From positions 1-56,700 of the forward strand of contig CAZCZU010000016.1 in the NCBI GenBank assembly GCA_964503475.1: a DNA stretch of 56,700 nt, read 5' to 3'. The translations under genes were made by a program, and so were the position numbers. The notes beneath the pieces are model-generated. The model was not told the DNA's origin and did no database searches. It saw only the letters and a list, made by a program, of their open reading frames with translations. The first letter of the stretch is position 1, and each line of letters begins with the position of its first letter. This stretch comes from CAZCZU01 sp964503475. Lineage in GTDB: Bacteria > Pseudomonadota > Zetaproteobacteria > Mariprofundales > Mariprofundaceae. Positions 7,808 to 15,675 of this stretch are shown here, piece after piece.

Positions 7808-8694
7808 ATGAGCCGGTCGTCTACGAGTTCAACAGGCAGCCGGTGCCGATGCATCGACACGAGGGCGATCTCTGGGTCACCAGCGAGCATATTGGGGCCG
7901 CGCTGGGGTACGCTGAGCCCAATCGGGCCATTACCAAGATATACAATCGCAACCGTGAAGAGCTTGATTTGCACACCTGCACCCCCAAACTGGTTCATCA
8001 GGCTGAAGACGGAATAGAGCAACGCCGCTCTGTCCGTTGCTTCAACGAAGAGGGCATCATGATCATCACCATGCTCTCGCGTCAGCCGAAGGCGGCCGAG
8101 TTTCGCGCCTGGGCGGTGAAGATTCTCAAGGCGTATCGCCATGGTGAGCTGGTGCTGAATCAGCCGTCCGAGCGCGATCATCTTCTGGAGCTATGCATCA
8201 GCGAGGCCGGAAAGTGCAACATCGCGGCGCTGAGCACGCTGGTTTCGCGCTACGGCTATGAGCCGTCCATAAAAGAGCAGCAGCTCAAGATACTCTCGAC
8301 GCGGTACGGCAAGCGGGTGCCGCTGGCGGCCCAGGATACGCCGCTGCTGGTGCGCTGGTTCATCGACACCTTCCTGCTGCACCTGAGGCAGGATCTCTAT
8401 CAGGGGGGTGATAGCCGGTTCGTGCGCGCCATACGCGATGCCGGATTGAATATCGACATGTGGGAAGACGGCACCCGCTTTATTGATCACACCACATCGC
8501 AAATTCTGGGCGCGGTGGCCGACGTGGCCCAGCATGATGGTGTACCGTCCGATATCACTCCGCGCCTGTTCGGCGAGTGGTTGGCCAGGCTTCATGCCGA
8601 CATCGCCGCCGTGCGTTGCAAGCGGAAGCCGCTGAAGCTGAATCGTGGCGTGCGGGTGTTCCGGCTGACGCTGTGTCCTCCTGATGATGGTTAA
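7804..8694 (+). CDS. ant: Phage antirepressor, Bro-N domain
   Basis: A protein of 296 residues. Residues about 1-115 form a Bro-N domain: FNRQPVPMHRHEGDLWVTSE, HIGAALGYAEP, KIYNRN, RCFNEEGIMIITMLS, and AAEFRAWAVKILKAYRHGEL. Bro-N/Ant proteins bind phage repressors or DNA and promote induction. Residues 134-209 are encoded by the 230-bp segment (8203-8432) that is exactly repeated in the chimeric ORF downstream. The C-terminal part (IRDAGLNIDMWEDG, HTTSQILGAVADVAQH) is unassigned. The start overlaps the previous stop by 4 nt. The upstream C4-type RNA should repress it. A strong terminator follows at 8722. Confidence 0.75.
   Translation: MNEPVVYEFNRQPVPMHRHEGDLWVTSEHIGAALGYAEPNRAITKIYNRNREELDLHTCTPKLVHQAEDGIEQRRSVRCFNEEGIMIITMLSRQPKAAEFRAWAVKILKAYRHGELVLNQPSERDHLLELCISEAGKCNIAALSTLVSRYGYEPSIKEQQLKILSTRYGKRVPLAAQDTPLLVRWFIDTFLLHLRQDLYQGGDSRFVRAIRDAGLNIDMWEDGTRFIDHTTSQILGAVADVAQHDGVPSDITPRLFGEWLARLHADIAAVRCKRKPLKLNRGVRVFRLTLCPPDDG
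8203..8432 (+). repeat. 230-bp exact direct repeat, copy 1 (inside ant)
   Basis: All 230 bases are identical to 9584-9813 by line-by-line comparison, with a constant offset of 1381. The copy is in frame within ant and encodes EAGKCNIAALSTLVS onward to DSRFVRA. Flanks diverge sharply on both sides. Confidence 0.95.
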
Positions 8695-8721
8695 ACGTCT
8701 CACAGCGATCGTGTGTAGCAG

Positions 8722-8752
8722 GCCCCGGTTCGACAAAACCGGGGCTTTTTTT
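8722..8752 (+). terminator. Rho-independent terminator after ant
   Basis: GCCCCGGTT (8722-8730) pairs perfectly with AACCGGGGC (8737-8745) around a CGACAA loop, followed by seven T. It closes the C4-ant transcript 27 bp after the stop codon. Confidence 0.85.
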
Positions 8753-8874
8753 GTCAGTGGGGGATGGCCGACCATGGCAAGCTATGCGGAGTTCTATTAT
8801 CCCAACTAGACAAAATGGGGTCTTTTTTTGTCATGGTCGCATGCCTGACCATGGCAATCTATGCAGTGTTCTAT
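8741..8874 (+). repeat. Tandem imperfect repeat ahead of the protease-derived ORF
   Basis: Two 34-bp segments (8764-8797 and 8841-8874) match at 29 positions and share ACCATGGCAA and GTTCTAT. Each is preceded by a GGGG(T)CTTTTTTTGTC element (8741-8755 and 8817-8832). The second element is part of a 19-base stretch (8814-8832) that is identical to 611-629, just ahead of the gene at 656, which also has an ACCATGGGAA start region. This looks like a duplicated intergenic gene-start module. Confidence 0.6.
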
Positions 8875-10270
8875 CGGTCGAGTCATCCGCATCAGCGAAG
8901 GCCCATCCCGGTCAGTGCGTTTCCTGTCCGGGCTCCATGTGTCTCTGGGTGAAGGTCAGAAACAGAGCTGGGTGACCATTACACGCACAGGGTCTTTCAC
9001 AGATCCGCGCTATGGCCGATTCGAGATCACCCGCGAGATGCTTCTGGCCATGGTCGCCAACTTCAAGGCAGGCACCTTCGGGCAGAGCATCTTTATCGAC
9101 ACCAACCACAAACCCCAGGACGGCGCTGCCGGAGAGGTCAAGGAGCTCACAGTCGAAGGGAGTCGCTTGCGCGCCCTTGTCGAGTGGACTCCGCTCGGTG
9201 TCGAAGCGATCACGAAAAAGCGGATGATATACCTGTCCGCCGAATACGCCGACAACTACACAGACAACGAGGAAGGGAAGCAGCACGGCCCCGTTCTGCT
9301 TGGCGCTGCACTAACCGTGCGTCCGGTAATCAAGCGCCTGGACCCTGTCCAGCTTTCCGAGCAGGAGGGCGATGGCCCGATCCTGCTGCACCCTGAACTC
9401 ATCAAATCACTATCACAGGAGGCTGAGGAAGCCATGAAAAAGCACCTTGATGCACTCAAGGCCGCGCTGGAAGGCATGAAGCTGCCACAGGAAGCGTTCA
9501 CAACGCTCTGCGATGCATACACCACCGCGCTGGGCGAATCCACCGACGAGAACCAGGCCAAGGCCCTGGCCGCGACCTTTGAAGAGGCCGGAAAGTGCAA
9601 CATCGCGGCGCTGAGCACGCTGGTTTCGCGCTACGGCTATGAGCCGTCCATAAAAGAGCAGCAGCTCAAGATACTCTCGACGCGGTACGGCAAGCGGGTG
9701 CCGCTGGCGGCCCAGGATACGCCGCTGCTGGTGCGCTGGTTCATCGACACCTTCCTGCTGCACCTGAGGCAGGATCTCTATCAGGGGGGTGATAGCCGGT
9801 TCGTGCGCGCCATGCTGCAGGCATCGAAGCGTATCATGCCTAAGGATATGGCCGCAGAGAGGCTGACAGAGCTACGCCAGGCCGAGGGAGATCTGCAGAA
9901 ACGCATCAGCGGCTTCATGAATGCCGCAGTAAGCCTGGCCGACCCAGCGCCGGCCTATCGCGAGATCGATCTCCTGGAGGGCAAGCGCAAGCGACTGGCT
10001 CAGGAGATAGCTGAGCTGCAGCAACAGGTCCAGGAGAGCAAGAGCGCCGCAGACCTGTCAGAGGCCGACGTGGCCAATGCTCTGAGCATGCTGGCCGACC
10101 AGGTCAGGCGCGTGGATCGTGAAAAGCTAAAGGATCTGATTTGTCGCTTATGCGAAAGGATCCTGCTCGATCCGGACACGTTGGACTGTGAAATCCACTA
10201 CCGCATCCGGATCGATGACAGGATTAGTATGGCGTCCCCAAGGGGATTCGAACCCCTGTTGCCGCCGTGA
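8861..10270 (+). CDS. Chimeric ORF: Mu-I-like protease, antirepressor segment, serine-recombinase-like tail
   Basis: An open frame of 469 codons built of three unrelated parts. Residues about 1-240 resemble the phage Mu I protease/scaffold (FTDPRYGRFEITREML, NFKAGTFGQSIFIDTNHK, VEWTPLGVEAI, LSAEYADNY, LGAALTVRPVI). Residues 242-317 are encoded by the 230-bp exact copy of part of ant. The rest is a coiled coil (LTELRQAEGDLQKRISGF, EIAELQQQVQES), then LKDLICRLCERILLDP and EIHYRIRIDD. That tail is typical of large serine recombinases, and its end reads antisense into tRNA-Glu (MASPRGFEPLLPP). No normal protein has this composition. It is either a recombination product, in which case both the protease and the integrase are broken, or an assembly error at the repeat. 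Confidence 0.6.
   Translation: MQCSIGRVIRISEGPSRSVRFLSGLHVSLGEGQKQSWVTITRTGSFTDPRYGRFEITREMLLAMVANFKAGTFGQSIFIDTNHKPQDGAAGEVKELTVEGSRLRALVEWTPLGVEAITKKRMIYLSAEYADNYTDNEEGKQHGPVLLGAALTVRPVIKRLDPVQLSEQEGDGPILLHPELIKSLSQEAEEAMKKHLDALKAALEGMKLPQEAFTTLCDAYTTALGESTDENQAKALAATFEEAGKCNIAALSTLVSRYGYEPSIKEQQLKILSTRYGKRVPLAAQDTPLLVRWFIDTFLLHLRQDLYQGGDSRFVRAMLQASKRIMPKDMAAERLTELRQAEGDLQKRISGFMNAAVSLADPAPAYREIDLLEGKRKRLAQEIAELQQQVQESKSAADLSEADVANALSMLADQVRRVDREKLKDLICRLCERILLDPDTLDCEIHYRIRIDDRISMASPRGFEPLLPP
9584..9813 (+). repeat. 230-bp exact direct repeat, copy 2 (inside chimeric ORF)
   Basis: Identical to 8203-8432 and kept in the same reading frame. Protease-type sequence ends at its left edge and recombinase-type sequence begins at its right edge, so the repeat forms the junction of the chimera. 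Confidence 0.95.
10230..10270. other. Probable phage attachment site in the 3' half of tRNA-Glu
   Basis: The recombinase-like tail runs antisense through the tRNA 3' half, including its encoded CCA, and stops at 10268-10270. This layout is typical of an integrated element whose integrase abuts the attachment site in a tRNA gene. The other att copy would lie left of the window; I saw no second copy of this segment inside it. Confidence 0.35.
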
Positions 10271-10306
10271 AAGGGCGGTGTCCTAGGCCGACTAGACGAT
10301 GGGGAC
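10230..10306 (-). tRNA. tRNA-Glu (TTC)
   Basis: The reverse strand begins GTCCCCATCGTCTAG, has the anticodon loop CTTTCAC (anticodon TTC) in a CCGCC/GGCGG stem, a T-arm with GGTTCGAATCC, an acceptor ending GGGGAC, discriminator G and an encoded CCA (10230-10232). It closely follows the E. coli tRNA-Glu sequence. It is intact despite the prophage-like junction at its 3' end. Confidence 0.97.
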
Positions 10307-10363
10307 CTGGACGAACGCGGCGAAGCATATGTGTGTGCCTCTCCGCGTCAACTGTTTAAAAAG

Positions 10364-10439
10364 TGGTGCGCCCACTAGGACTCGAACCTAGGACCCATAG
10401 ATTAAAAGTCTACTGCTCTACCAACTGAGCTATGGGCGC
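10364..10439 (-). tRNA. tRNA-Lys (TTT)
   Basis: The reverse strand has acceptor GCGCCCA pairing with TGGGCGC, TAGCTCAG at positions 8-15, the anticodon loop with TTT (ACTTTTAA), a T-arm with GGTTCGAGTCC, discriminator A and an encoded CCA (10364-10366). It lies 57 bp upstream of tRNA-Glu on the same strand, so the two are probably one transcript. Confidence 0.97.
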
Positions 10440-10571
10440 CCTGACGTGAAGTGCGGCGAAGTTTGGTCATTTCTCCGCGGCTGTCAAATGCCAATTCCAG
10501 CCCCATATCTTCGCCCATAAAACTTCCCGTGAAGCCTTACTGCTGCAGGCAGCTTTTGATAGGGTGCGAAC

Positions 10572-11399
10572 ATGCAATACGCTCCTGTTCCCGACTACCA
10601 TATGCACACGCCGCGCTGCAATCACGCCATCGGCACGGTGCGCGACTATGCCGAGGCGGCCATCAATCTCGGGCTTGCCGAGATCGGTATGTCCGACCAC
10701 TCGCCGATGCCGGGCGATTACGATCGCGAATGGCGCATGCGCCCGGTGGAGCTTGACGATTATCTCGGCGAGGTACGTGCGGTGCGCGATGCGCTGGCCG
10801 GTAAACTGGCTGTGCGCGTGGGGCTGGAGGCCGATTTTCATCCCGGTACCGAGGCCTGGGTCGCCCGGATGCTGGCAGAGCACGAATGGGATTATGTCAT
10901 CGGTTCGGTGCACTACATCGGCGACTGGGGCTTCGATAATCCCGATCTGCTGGAGCAGTGGCAGCAGCATGATGTCGAGGATGCCTACTGCGCCTATTTC
11001 GGACTGGTGGCTGCTTCGGCCGCTTCGGGTATGTTCGATATCATCGGGCACCCGGATCTGATCAAGAAGTTCGGTCACCGTCCGCCCCCCGGCAGTGCCC
11101 GGGTGGCCGAGGCCGTTGAGGCGATGCTGCAGGCCGTGAAACGTGCCGATGTGGCGCTGGAGATCAGTTCCGCAGGCCTGCGTAAACCGGTGGGTGAGGC
11201 CTATCCGCACGGCAGCATCATTGCCCGTGCTGCCGAGCTCGGTATTCCGTTCTCCTTCGGTTCCGATGCCCATGCGCCGGGCGAGGTGGGGCATGGCATG
11301 CAACAGTGCCTTGCCATGCTCAAGGCCTGCGGTGTGGACGAGATTGCCACTTTCAAGGGGCGGAAACGCACGATGCGTCCCATTGGCGAGGAGGCCTGA
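10572..11399 (+). CDS. hisK: PHP-family histidinol-phosphatase
   Basis: A protein of 275 residues with the PHP metal-binding motifs in order: DYHMHTPRCNH near the N-terminus, MSDHSPMP, GLEADFHPG, GSVHYIGDW, DIIGHPDLIKKFG, LEISSAGLR and a final FGSDAHAPGEVG. These His/Asp/Glu residues form the trinuclear metal site. The HisJ/HisK-type enzymes dephosphorylate L-histidinol phosphate in histidine synthesis, and the length fits. It is the first core gene after the tRNAs, and its stop overlaps the next ATG (TGATG). No other his gene is in the window, so another phosphoester substrate remains possible. Confidence 0.8.
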   Translation: MQYAPVPDYHMHTPRCNHAIGTVRDYAEAAINLGLAEIGMSDHSPMPGDYDREWRMRPVELDDYLGEVRAVRDALAGKLAVRVGLEADFHPGTEAWVARMLAEHEWDYVIGSVHYIGDWGFDNPDLLEQWQQHDVEDAYCAYFGLVAASAASGMFDIIGHPDLIKKFGHRPPPGSARVAEAVEAMLQAVKRADVALEISSAGLRKPVGEAYPHGSIIARAAELGIPFSFGSDAHAPGEVGHGMQQCLAMLKACGVDEIATFKGRKRTMRPIGEEA

Positions 11400-12151
11400 T
11401 GGCGACGGTGCTGGTCACCGGTGCCTCCGGCGGTTTCGGGTATGAGTTCGCCTGCCAGCTTGAGCGGCAGGGTTATCGCCTGCTGCTGCATGGACGCGAC
11501 GAGGTGCGCCTGCAGCTGACGCTCGATGCACTGGAGAAGCCGGAGCAGCACCGTCTGATTCTGGGGGAGTTGGCTGCACGCAAGGATGTGGAGCGCCTGG
11601 TTGAGCAACTCGAGGGCGAGGCAGAGCTCACCGGCCTGGTCAACAATGCCGGTTTCGGTATCTGGGGGGGATTCCGGCTCTGTGAAAGCGTGGCCCAGCT
11701 CGATGTGCTGCGGGTTGATCTGGTGGCTCCGGTGGCGTTGACTCATGCGCTGTTGCCGGTGCTGAGCCGCAACAACGGCTTCGTCATCAATGTCTCCTCG
11801 CTGGCCGGGGAGACGCCACTTCCCTACATGAGTACCTACGCCGCCGCCAAGGCAGGGCTGACCTACTGGAGTGAGGCACTTCGGGCCGAGGAGCAGGGAC
11901 GCCTGCGCGTGGTGACGCTGGCGCCGGGGCCGTCGCCGACCAATTTCCGTCGCGTCTCCGGTGCGCCGGCCGGCAAGGGTTCGCTGTTCAGTACGCCGGC
12001 CGAGGCCGTGGTGGCCATCAGCCTGCGCATGCTGGAAAGAGGGGGCGGCTACTGCGTGCCGGGGCTGCGTCATCGTGCCCTGTGGCTGCTGCAGAAGCTG
12101 GTGCCGCGCCGCTTCTCCGTGCCGGTCATGGCACGATACCTGGAAAAATGA
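11399..12151 (+). CDS. Short-chain dehydrogenase/reductase
   Basis: A 250-residue classical SDR. It has the NAD(P)-binding TGASGGFG at residues 8-15, NNAGFG around residue 83, a catalytic Ser in INVSSLAG and YAAAK (Tyr-x-x-x-Lys). The C-terminal 40 residues are basic and amphipathic (LLQKLVPRRFSVPVMARYL), as in SDRs that sit at the membrane and reduce acyl or keto groups. The substrate cannot be told from sequence. It is coupled to hisK upstream (overlapping stop and start) and to the YgjP-like gene downstream (ATGA overlap at 12148). Confidence 0.8.
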   Translation: MATVLVTGASGGFGYEFACQLERQGYRLLLHGRDEVRLQLTLDALEKPEQHRLILGELAARKDVERLVEQLEGEAELTGLVNNAGFGIWGGFRLCESVAQLDVLRVDLVAPVALTHALLPVLSRNNGFVINVSSLAGETPLPYMSTYAAAKAGLTYWSEALRAEEQGRLRVVTLAPGPSPTNFRRVSGAPAGKGSLFSTPAEAVVAISLRMLERGGGYCVPGLRHRALWLLQKLVPRRFSVPVMARYLEK

Positions 12152-12855
12152 CCCTCCCTGAGCTTGATTACAGTGTGCGCGTCTCGGCCCGGGCCAGGCA
12201 TGCGCGCATCGTCGTTCGCCCGGGTGGAGCCATCGAGGTGGTGTTGCCGAAAGGGGTGTCGGAGCGCCAGGTGCCGGCCATGCTGAAGGCAAGAAGCAGG
12301 TGGCTGGAGAGTGCGGTGTTGCGTATGCGCGAAGCCGTGTCGGACCGGCCGGATGCCACGCCGCCGGATCGTATTGCTCTGCCGGGCATCCGGGAGGAGT
12401 ACCGGATCGATTACCGTTACCATCCCGACAGGCGGCTGCAACTCAGGCAGGCGGAGGATATATTGCATCTGTCAGGGCCCGTGCATGAGCATGCGCTGGT
12501 GCGGCAGCGACTGCATGCATGGCTCAAGGCGGAGGCCAGGGTGCATCTGCCCCGGCTGCTGGCTGAAACGGCCCGTGAAATGAATCTGACCTATCAGAAA
12601 GTCACCATTCGTCTGCAGAAGACGCGCTGGGGCAGTTGCTCGGTGGGGGGCAATATCAGCCTGAATGCCCGCCTGTTGCTGCTGCCACCGCAGCTGTTGC
12701 GCTATGTGCTGGTGCATGAGCTGGCCCATCTTCGCCACCACAACCATTCGCCGGCTTTCTGGCAGGAGGTGGCGCGCTACGAACCGGATTACCGGTGCCT
12801 GCGTCGTGAACTGGTCGAGGCCGGCCGGCAGATGCCGGGCTGGGTGCGTGTCTAG
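12148..12855 (+). CDS. YgjP-like (DUF45/M48-type) metallopeptidase
   Basis: A 235-residue protein. It has an N-terminal basic strand (ARARHARIVVRPGG), a middle linker, KTRWGSCSVGGNISLN, and the zinc site VHELAHLRHHNHSPAFW (HExxH plus a downstream His). This is the YgjP/SprT-like fold. Family members are cytosolic and poorly characterised; links to DNA-protein crosslink repair or to restriction loci have been suggested for relatives. ATG 12148 overlaps the SDR stop. The end overlaps the converging NuoE-like gene by 4 nt at CTAG. Confidence 0.8.
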   Translation: MTLPELDYSVRVSARARHARIVVRPGGAIEVVLPKGVSERQVPAMLKARSRWLESAVLRMREAVSDRPDATPPDRIALPGIREEYRIDYRYHPDRRLQLRQAEDILHLSGPVHEHALVRQRLHAWLKAEARVHLPRLLAETAREMNLTYQKVTIRLQKTRWGSCSVGGNISLNARLLLLPPQLLRYVLVHELAHLRHHNHSPAFWQEVARYEPDYRCLRRELVEAGRQMPGWVRV

Positions 12856-13259
12856 TCGCCGGCCAGCCGTCGCTGCAACAGCTCGACGCTGGCGTGCGGG
12901 ATGCTTTCGCCCCGGTAGCGGGCGGCCGGAGCCTGATTGCAGAGGCCGAGGCAGTCGCAGGCGCTGATGTCGTGTTGTCCGTTTTCGCGCATGGCCGCCA
13001 GCAGGCCGAAGCGACGGCAGACGGCGCCGGTGCAGACGGCCATGCCTGCACGACCGGCAGATTCGACGGCAAACAGCGGACGCAGCATGGCTGCCGTATT
13101 CCCATCGGCTCGGAAGTATTCGGCCAGTGCCGCGAATTCCGCTTCCGGGACGCAACCCATTGCCGTTTGCAGATCCTGCAGTGCGGCCAGCAGAAAGCGT
13201 GGCTGTTGCGGGTAGGCGTGTGTATCAACTATTTCTGTGAGACGGGCATCCATCAGCAT
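12852..13259 (-). CDS. NuoE-like [2Fe-2S] thioredoxin-fold protein
   Basis: A 135-residue protein. The N-terminal part is a helical bundle (FLLAALQDLQTAMGCVPEAE) like the start of NuoE. The C-terminal half has the ferredoxin-like thioredoxin fold with the four ligands arranged C-x4-C (CTGAVC) and C-x3-C (CLGLC). Such proteins are the 24-kDa subunit of complex I or of NAD-dependent formate dehydrogenases and hydrogenases. It stands alone here, away from any nuo or fdh genes, so its electron partner is unknown. It is divergent from nnr with a 38-bp gap. Confidence 0.7.
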   Translation of the reverse strand: MLMDARLTEIVDTHAYPQQPRFLLAALQDLQTAMGCVPEAEFAALAEYFRADGNTAAMLRPLFAVESAGRAGMAVCTGAVCRRFGLLAAMRENGQHDISACDCLGLCNQAPAARYRGESIPHASVELLQRRLAGD

Positions 13260-13297
13260 GCGGCTATGCTAGGTTAACGGAAGCAGGGAGGCTACGA

Positions 13298-14842
13298 ATG
13301 CAGCAGGGCGATGATACGGTTTCACTGATTCTAACGGCCGAACAGATGCGTATGGCCGATGCGCATACCATCCGGGAGCTCGGCGTCAGCGGTGAGTGGC
13401 TGATGGAGCAGGCGGGGGCAGCGGTCGCCGATGCGGTGCGCTTTTTTCTTGAGCAGGAGAGGGCACACGAGCCGGTGGTGATCGTTGCCGGCCCTGGCAA
13501 TAACGGTGGCGACGGCTTTGCCGCCGCTGCCCATCTGATCGGTTTCGGGATACGGGTTGAATTGCTGCTGCTGGGTTCTCTCGAAAAGCTGCAGGGCGAT
13601 GCGGCAAGTCATGCGGCAAGTGCGGTGTCTGAGGGGCTGGATGTATACGAGCTTTCCGATCAGGCTGCATATGCTATGAGTCGGCCGCGACTGCAGCAGG
13701 CCGGCATGCTGGTCGATACGCTGTTCGGCACCGGTCTCAACCGGGCGCCGGAGGGCATGGCAGCCGAGCTCATCGCCACGATAAATGATATCCGCTGTCC
13801 ACTGCTGGCCGTCGATGTTGCCAGTGGTGTTGACAGCGATACGGGGCAGGTGCCGGGCGAGGCGATCCGGGCGACCTGGACCTTGCCGATCGCTGCCTGC
13901 AAATGGGGCCACTGGCAGGGCGAGGGCCGGATTTGCGCCGGAGAGATCCTGCCCGCGGCCGATATCGGTATTCCCGAAACGTTGATGCAGGCCATGCAGG
14001 CCGAGTATCCGGGCCCTGCTGCACGGGCCCGGCTGATCACCCGGGAGGATCTGCGCCTGGCCGAAACACCCCGTCGTTACGACATGCATAAAAAGGATTT
14101 CGGCCATCTGTGGGTATTCGGTGGCTCCAGGGGTTACACGGGGGCGCCTCGCCTGGCGGCGCTGGGAGCACACGCCATGGATGCCGGTCTGGTCAGTATC
14201 GGCTGTCCGGATACGGTCTATTCCGTGCTTGCCCCGGCGTCACTGGAGACAATGGTGCATCCGCAGGATTCGGCTCCCTGGCAGGGGGCGGATGCCGTGA
14301 TCGCCGGTCCGGGCTGGGGGCGGAGTCAGGGTGGTCTGCTGGCCGAACTGGTGGCGTCCGGTTTGCCGCTGCTGCTCGATGCCGATGCCCTGAACATGGT
14401 TGCGGAAGATGGCAGGCTGGCAGGGGCTGTCGTCAGCCGAAAGAGCGTCACCGTGATGACGCCGCATCCGGGAGAGGCGGGGCGGCTGCTTGGCTGTACC
14501 TCTGCCGCCGTGCAGGCAAATCGTCCGGCAGCAGCCAGGGCGCTGGCCGAACGCTTCCATGCCTGGATTGTGCTCAAGGGAGCCTCGACCCTCATTGTTT
14601 CGCCGGGCTTGCAGCTGTGGCTTTGCCCCTTCGGCTCGACCGCACTGGCGCGTGGCGGTACCGGTGATGTGCTGGCCGGCATGATCGGTGCTTTGCTGGC
14701 GCGCGGGCTGCCGGCAGAGGCGGCATTGCCGGCCGCGGTGGGGCTGCATGCCCTGGCTGGTGAAGATCGGGCGTGGTGGCTGGCAGGCGAGCTGCCGGAG
14801 CGGGTGTTCGCCCTGCGTCGACGTCTGTGCGAAAGGGTTTGA
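13298..14842 (+). CDS. nnr: Bifunctional NAD(P)H-hydrate epimerase / ADP-dependent dehydratase
   Basis: A 514-residue protein joining two repair enzymes. The N-terminal YjeF_N domain (about 1-215) has GPGNNGGDGFAAA, VDTLFGTGL and AVDVASGVDSDTG, which epimerise damaged NAD(P)H hydrate. The C-terminal ribokinase-like domain (about 230-510) has GGSRGYTGAP, DADALNM, TPHPGEAGRLLG and ARGGTGDVLAGMIGALLARG, which dehydrate it back to NAD(P)H using ADP or ATP. The length is normal for the fused form. GGGAGG lies 6 nt before ATG 13298. It precedes the sdh operon, but the 79-bp gap suggests separate transcription. Confidence 0.9.
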   Translation: MQQGDDTVSLILTAEQMRMADAHTIRELGVSGEWLMEQAGAAVADAVRFFLEQERAHEPVVIVAGPGNNGGDGFAAAAHLIGFGIRVELLLLGSLEKLQGDAASHAASAVSEGLDVYELSDQAAYAMSRPRLQQAGMLVDTLFGTGLNRAPEGMAAELIATINDIRCPLLAVDVASGVDSDTGQVPGEAIRATWTLPIAACKWGHWQGEGRICAGEILPAADIGIPETLMQAMQAEYPGPAARARLITREDLRLAETPRRYDMHKKDFGHLWVFGGSRGYTGAPRLAALGAHAMDAGLVSIGCPDTVYSVLAPASLETMVHPQDSAPWQGADAVIAGPGWGRSQGGLLAELVASGLPLLLDADALNMVAEDGRLAGAVVSRKSVTVMTPHPGEAGRLLGCTSAAVQANRPAAARALAERFHAWIVLKGASTLIVSPGLQLWLCPFGSTALARGGTGDVLAGMIGALLARGLPAEAALPAAVGLHALAGEDRAWWLAGELPERVFALRRRLCERV

Positions 14843-14921
14843 AACGATGACAGGAATATGTTTTCGTTACCGGCATGATCTGCTTTAATCGGGCTGACGC
14901 TGTTCGGGAGGGTTGCCGATC

Positions 14922-15299
14922 TTGAAACCACGCAGTGCACCGCTGTCGCCACGTCTTTCCATCTACCGCTGGCGTATCGGCATGATTGCCAGTATCGCCC
15001 ACCGGGCCAGTGGCCTGGCGCTGGTGCTGTTCGTGCCCTTTTACCTCTGGATGCTGCACGGCATGACCGGCACTCCGGATGATTTCCAGGCCAGCCTGGC
15101 CCAGCTGCATTCGCCGCTCGGGCGACTGACACTCTGGCTGGCCGGTACCTCGCTTTTTTATCATATCTGCAATGGCATCCGCTTCCTCGGTATGGATATC
15201 GGCCTCTGGGATCATGCCGATGGGATCCGTACCAGTGCCCGGATCGTTGTCGGGCTGGCGGTGGCCGCATCGCTGGTGCTGGCGGTGGCGCTGTGGTGA
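14922..15299 (+). CDS. sdhC: Succinate dehydrogenase cytochrome b556 subunit
   Basis: A 125-residue membrane protein with three hydrophobic segments. Signature stretches are RPRLSIYRWRIGM-like at the N-terminus (SPRLSIYRWRIGMIASIAHR, including the SIxHR motif for quinone and haem binding) and FYHICNGIRFLGMD with the haem-ligand His. Start choice: TTG 14922 lies 9 nt after GGGAGG (14906-14911), whereas the in-frame TTG 14913 touches that site. It is the first gene of sdhCDAB and anchors the complex with SdhD in the inner membrane, passing electrons from succinate to quinone. Confidence 0.88.
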   Translation: MKPRSAPLSPRLSIYRWRIGMIASIAHRASGLALVLFVPFYLWMLHGMTGTPDDFQASLAQLHSPLGRLTLWLAGTSLFYHICNGIRFLGMDIGLWDHADGIRTSARIVVGLAVAASLVLAVALW

Positions 15300-15315
15300 G
15301 GCAAGGAGGCCGGGT

Positions 15316-15675
15316 ATGGTGAAGAAGCTGCTTGGCACGGGCCACAACGGCCTTTCCGACTGGTACTGGCAGCGCCTTTCGGCCGTGGTGCTGCTGTTGT
15401 TGATGCCGCTGCCGTTTATCCTGATTGCCGGTGTCTACAGCGGCGCGCTGGATCAGTTCGGTCTGCTCGACTGGCTCGACAATATCGTCTCGCGCGTGCT
15501 GCATACCCTGCTTATTTTTGCCCTGATCGTGCACGCCTACATGGGCGTGAAGATCATTCTGGAGGACTATGCCCACCATTTCCTGGCCCGGGTGGCATTG
15601 ATCGGCGGTATGCTGGTCACACTGGCCGGCTTTGCCATCTGGTGGATGGCCCTGATCTGGGCGTGGGGTGGTTGA
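15316..15675 (+). CDS. sdhD: Succinate dehydrogenase membrane anchor subunit
   Basis: A 119-residue protein with three hydrophobic helices. DWYWQRLSAVVLLLLMPLP is the usual SdhD opening, and HTLLIFALIVHAYMG...ILEDY holds the haem His and the Asp-Tyr quinone-site residues. An AGGAGG site precedes ATG 15316. The stop overlaps the sdhA start (TGATG), so translation is coupled. Confidence 0.9.
   Translation: MVKKLLGTGHNGLSDWYWQRLSAVVLLLLMPLPFILIAGVYSGALDQFGLLDWLDNIVSRVLHTLLIFALIVHAYMGVKIILEDYAHHFLARVALIGGMLVTLAGFAIWWMALIWAWGG

Noticed and set aside
8861..9580. Annotating the N-terminal part alone as a complete functional phage protease/scaffold
   Set aside because: The frame does not end there; it continues into the duplicated ant segment, so an intact protease gene cannot be claimed.
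10230..10306. Truncated tRNA-Glu broken by phage integration
   Set aside because: All arms, the anticodon and the encoded CCA are present, so the tRNA is functional-looking.
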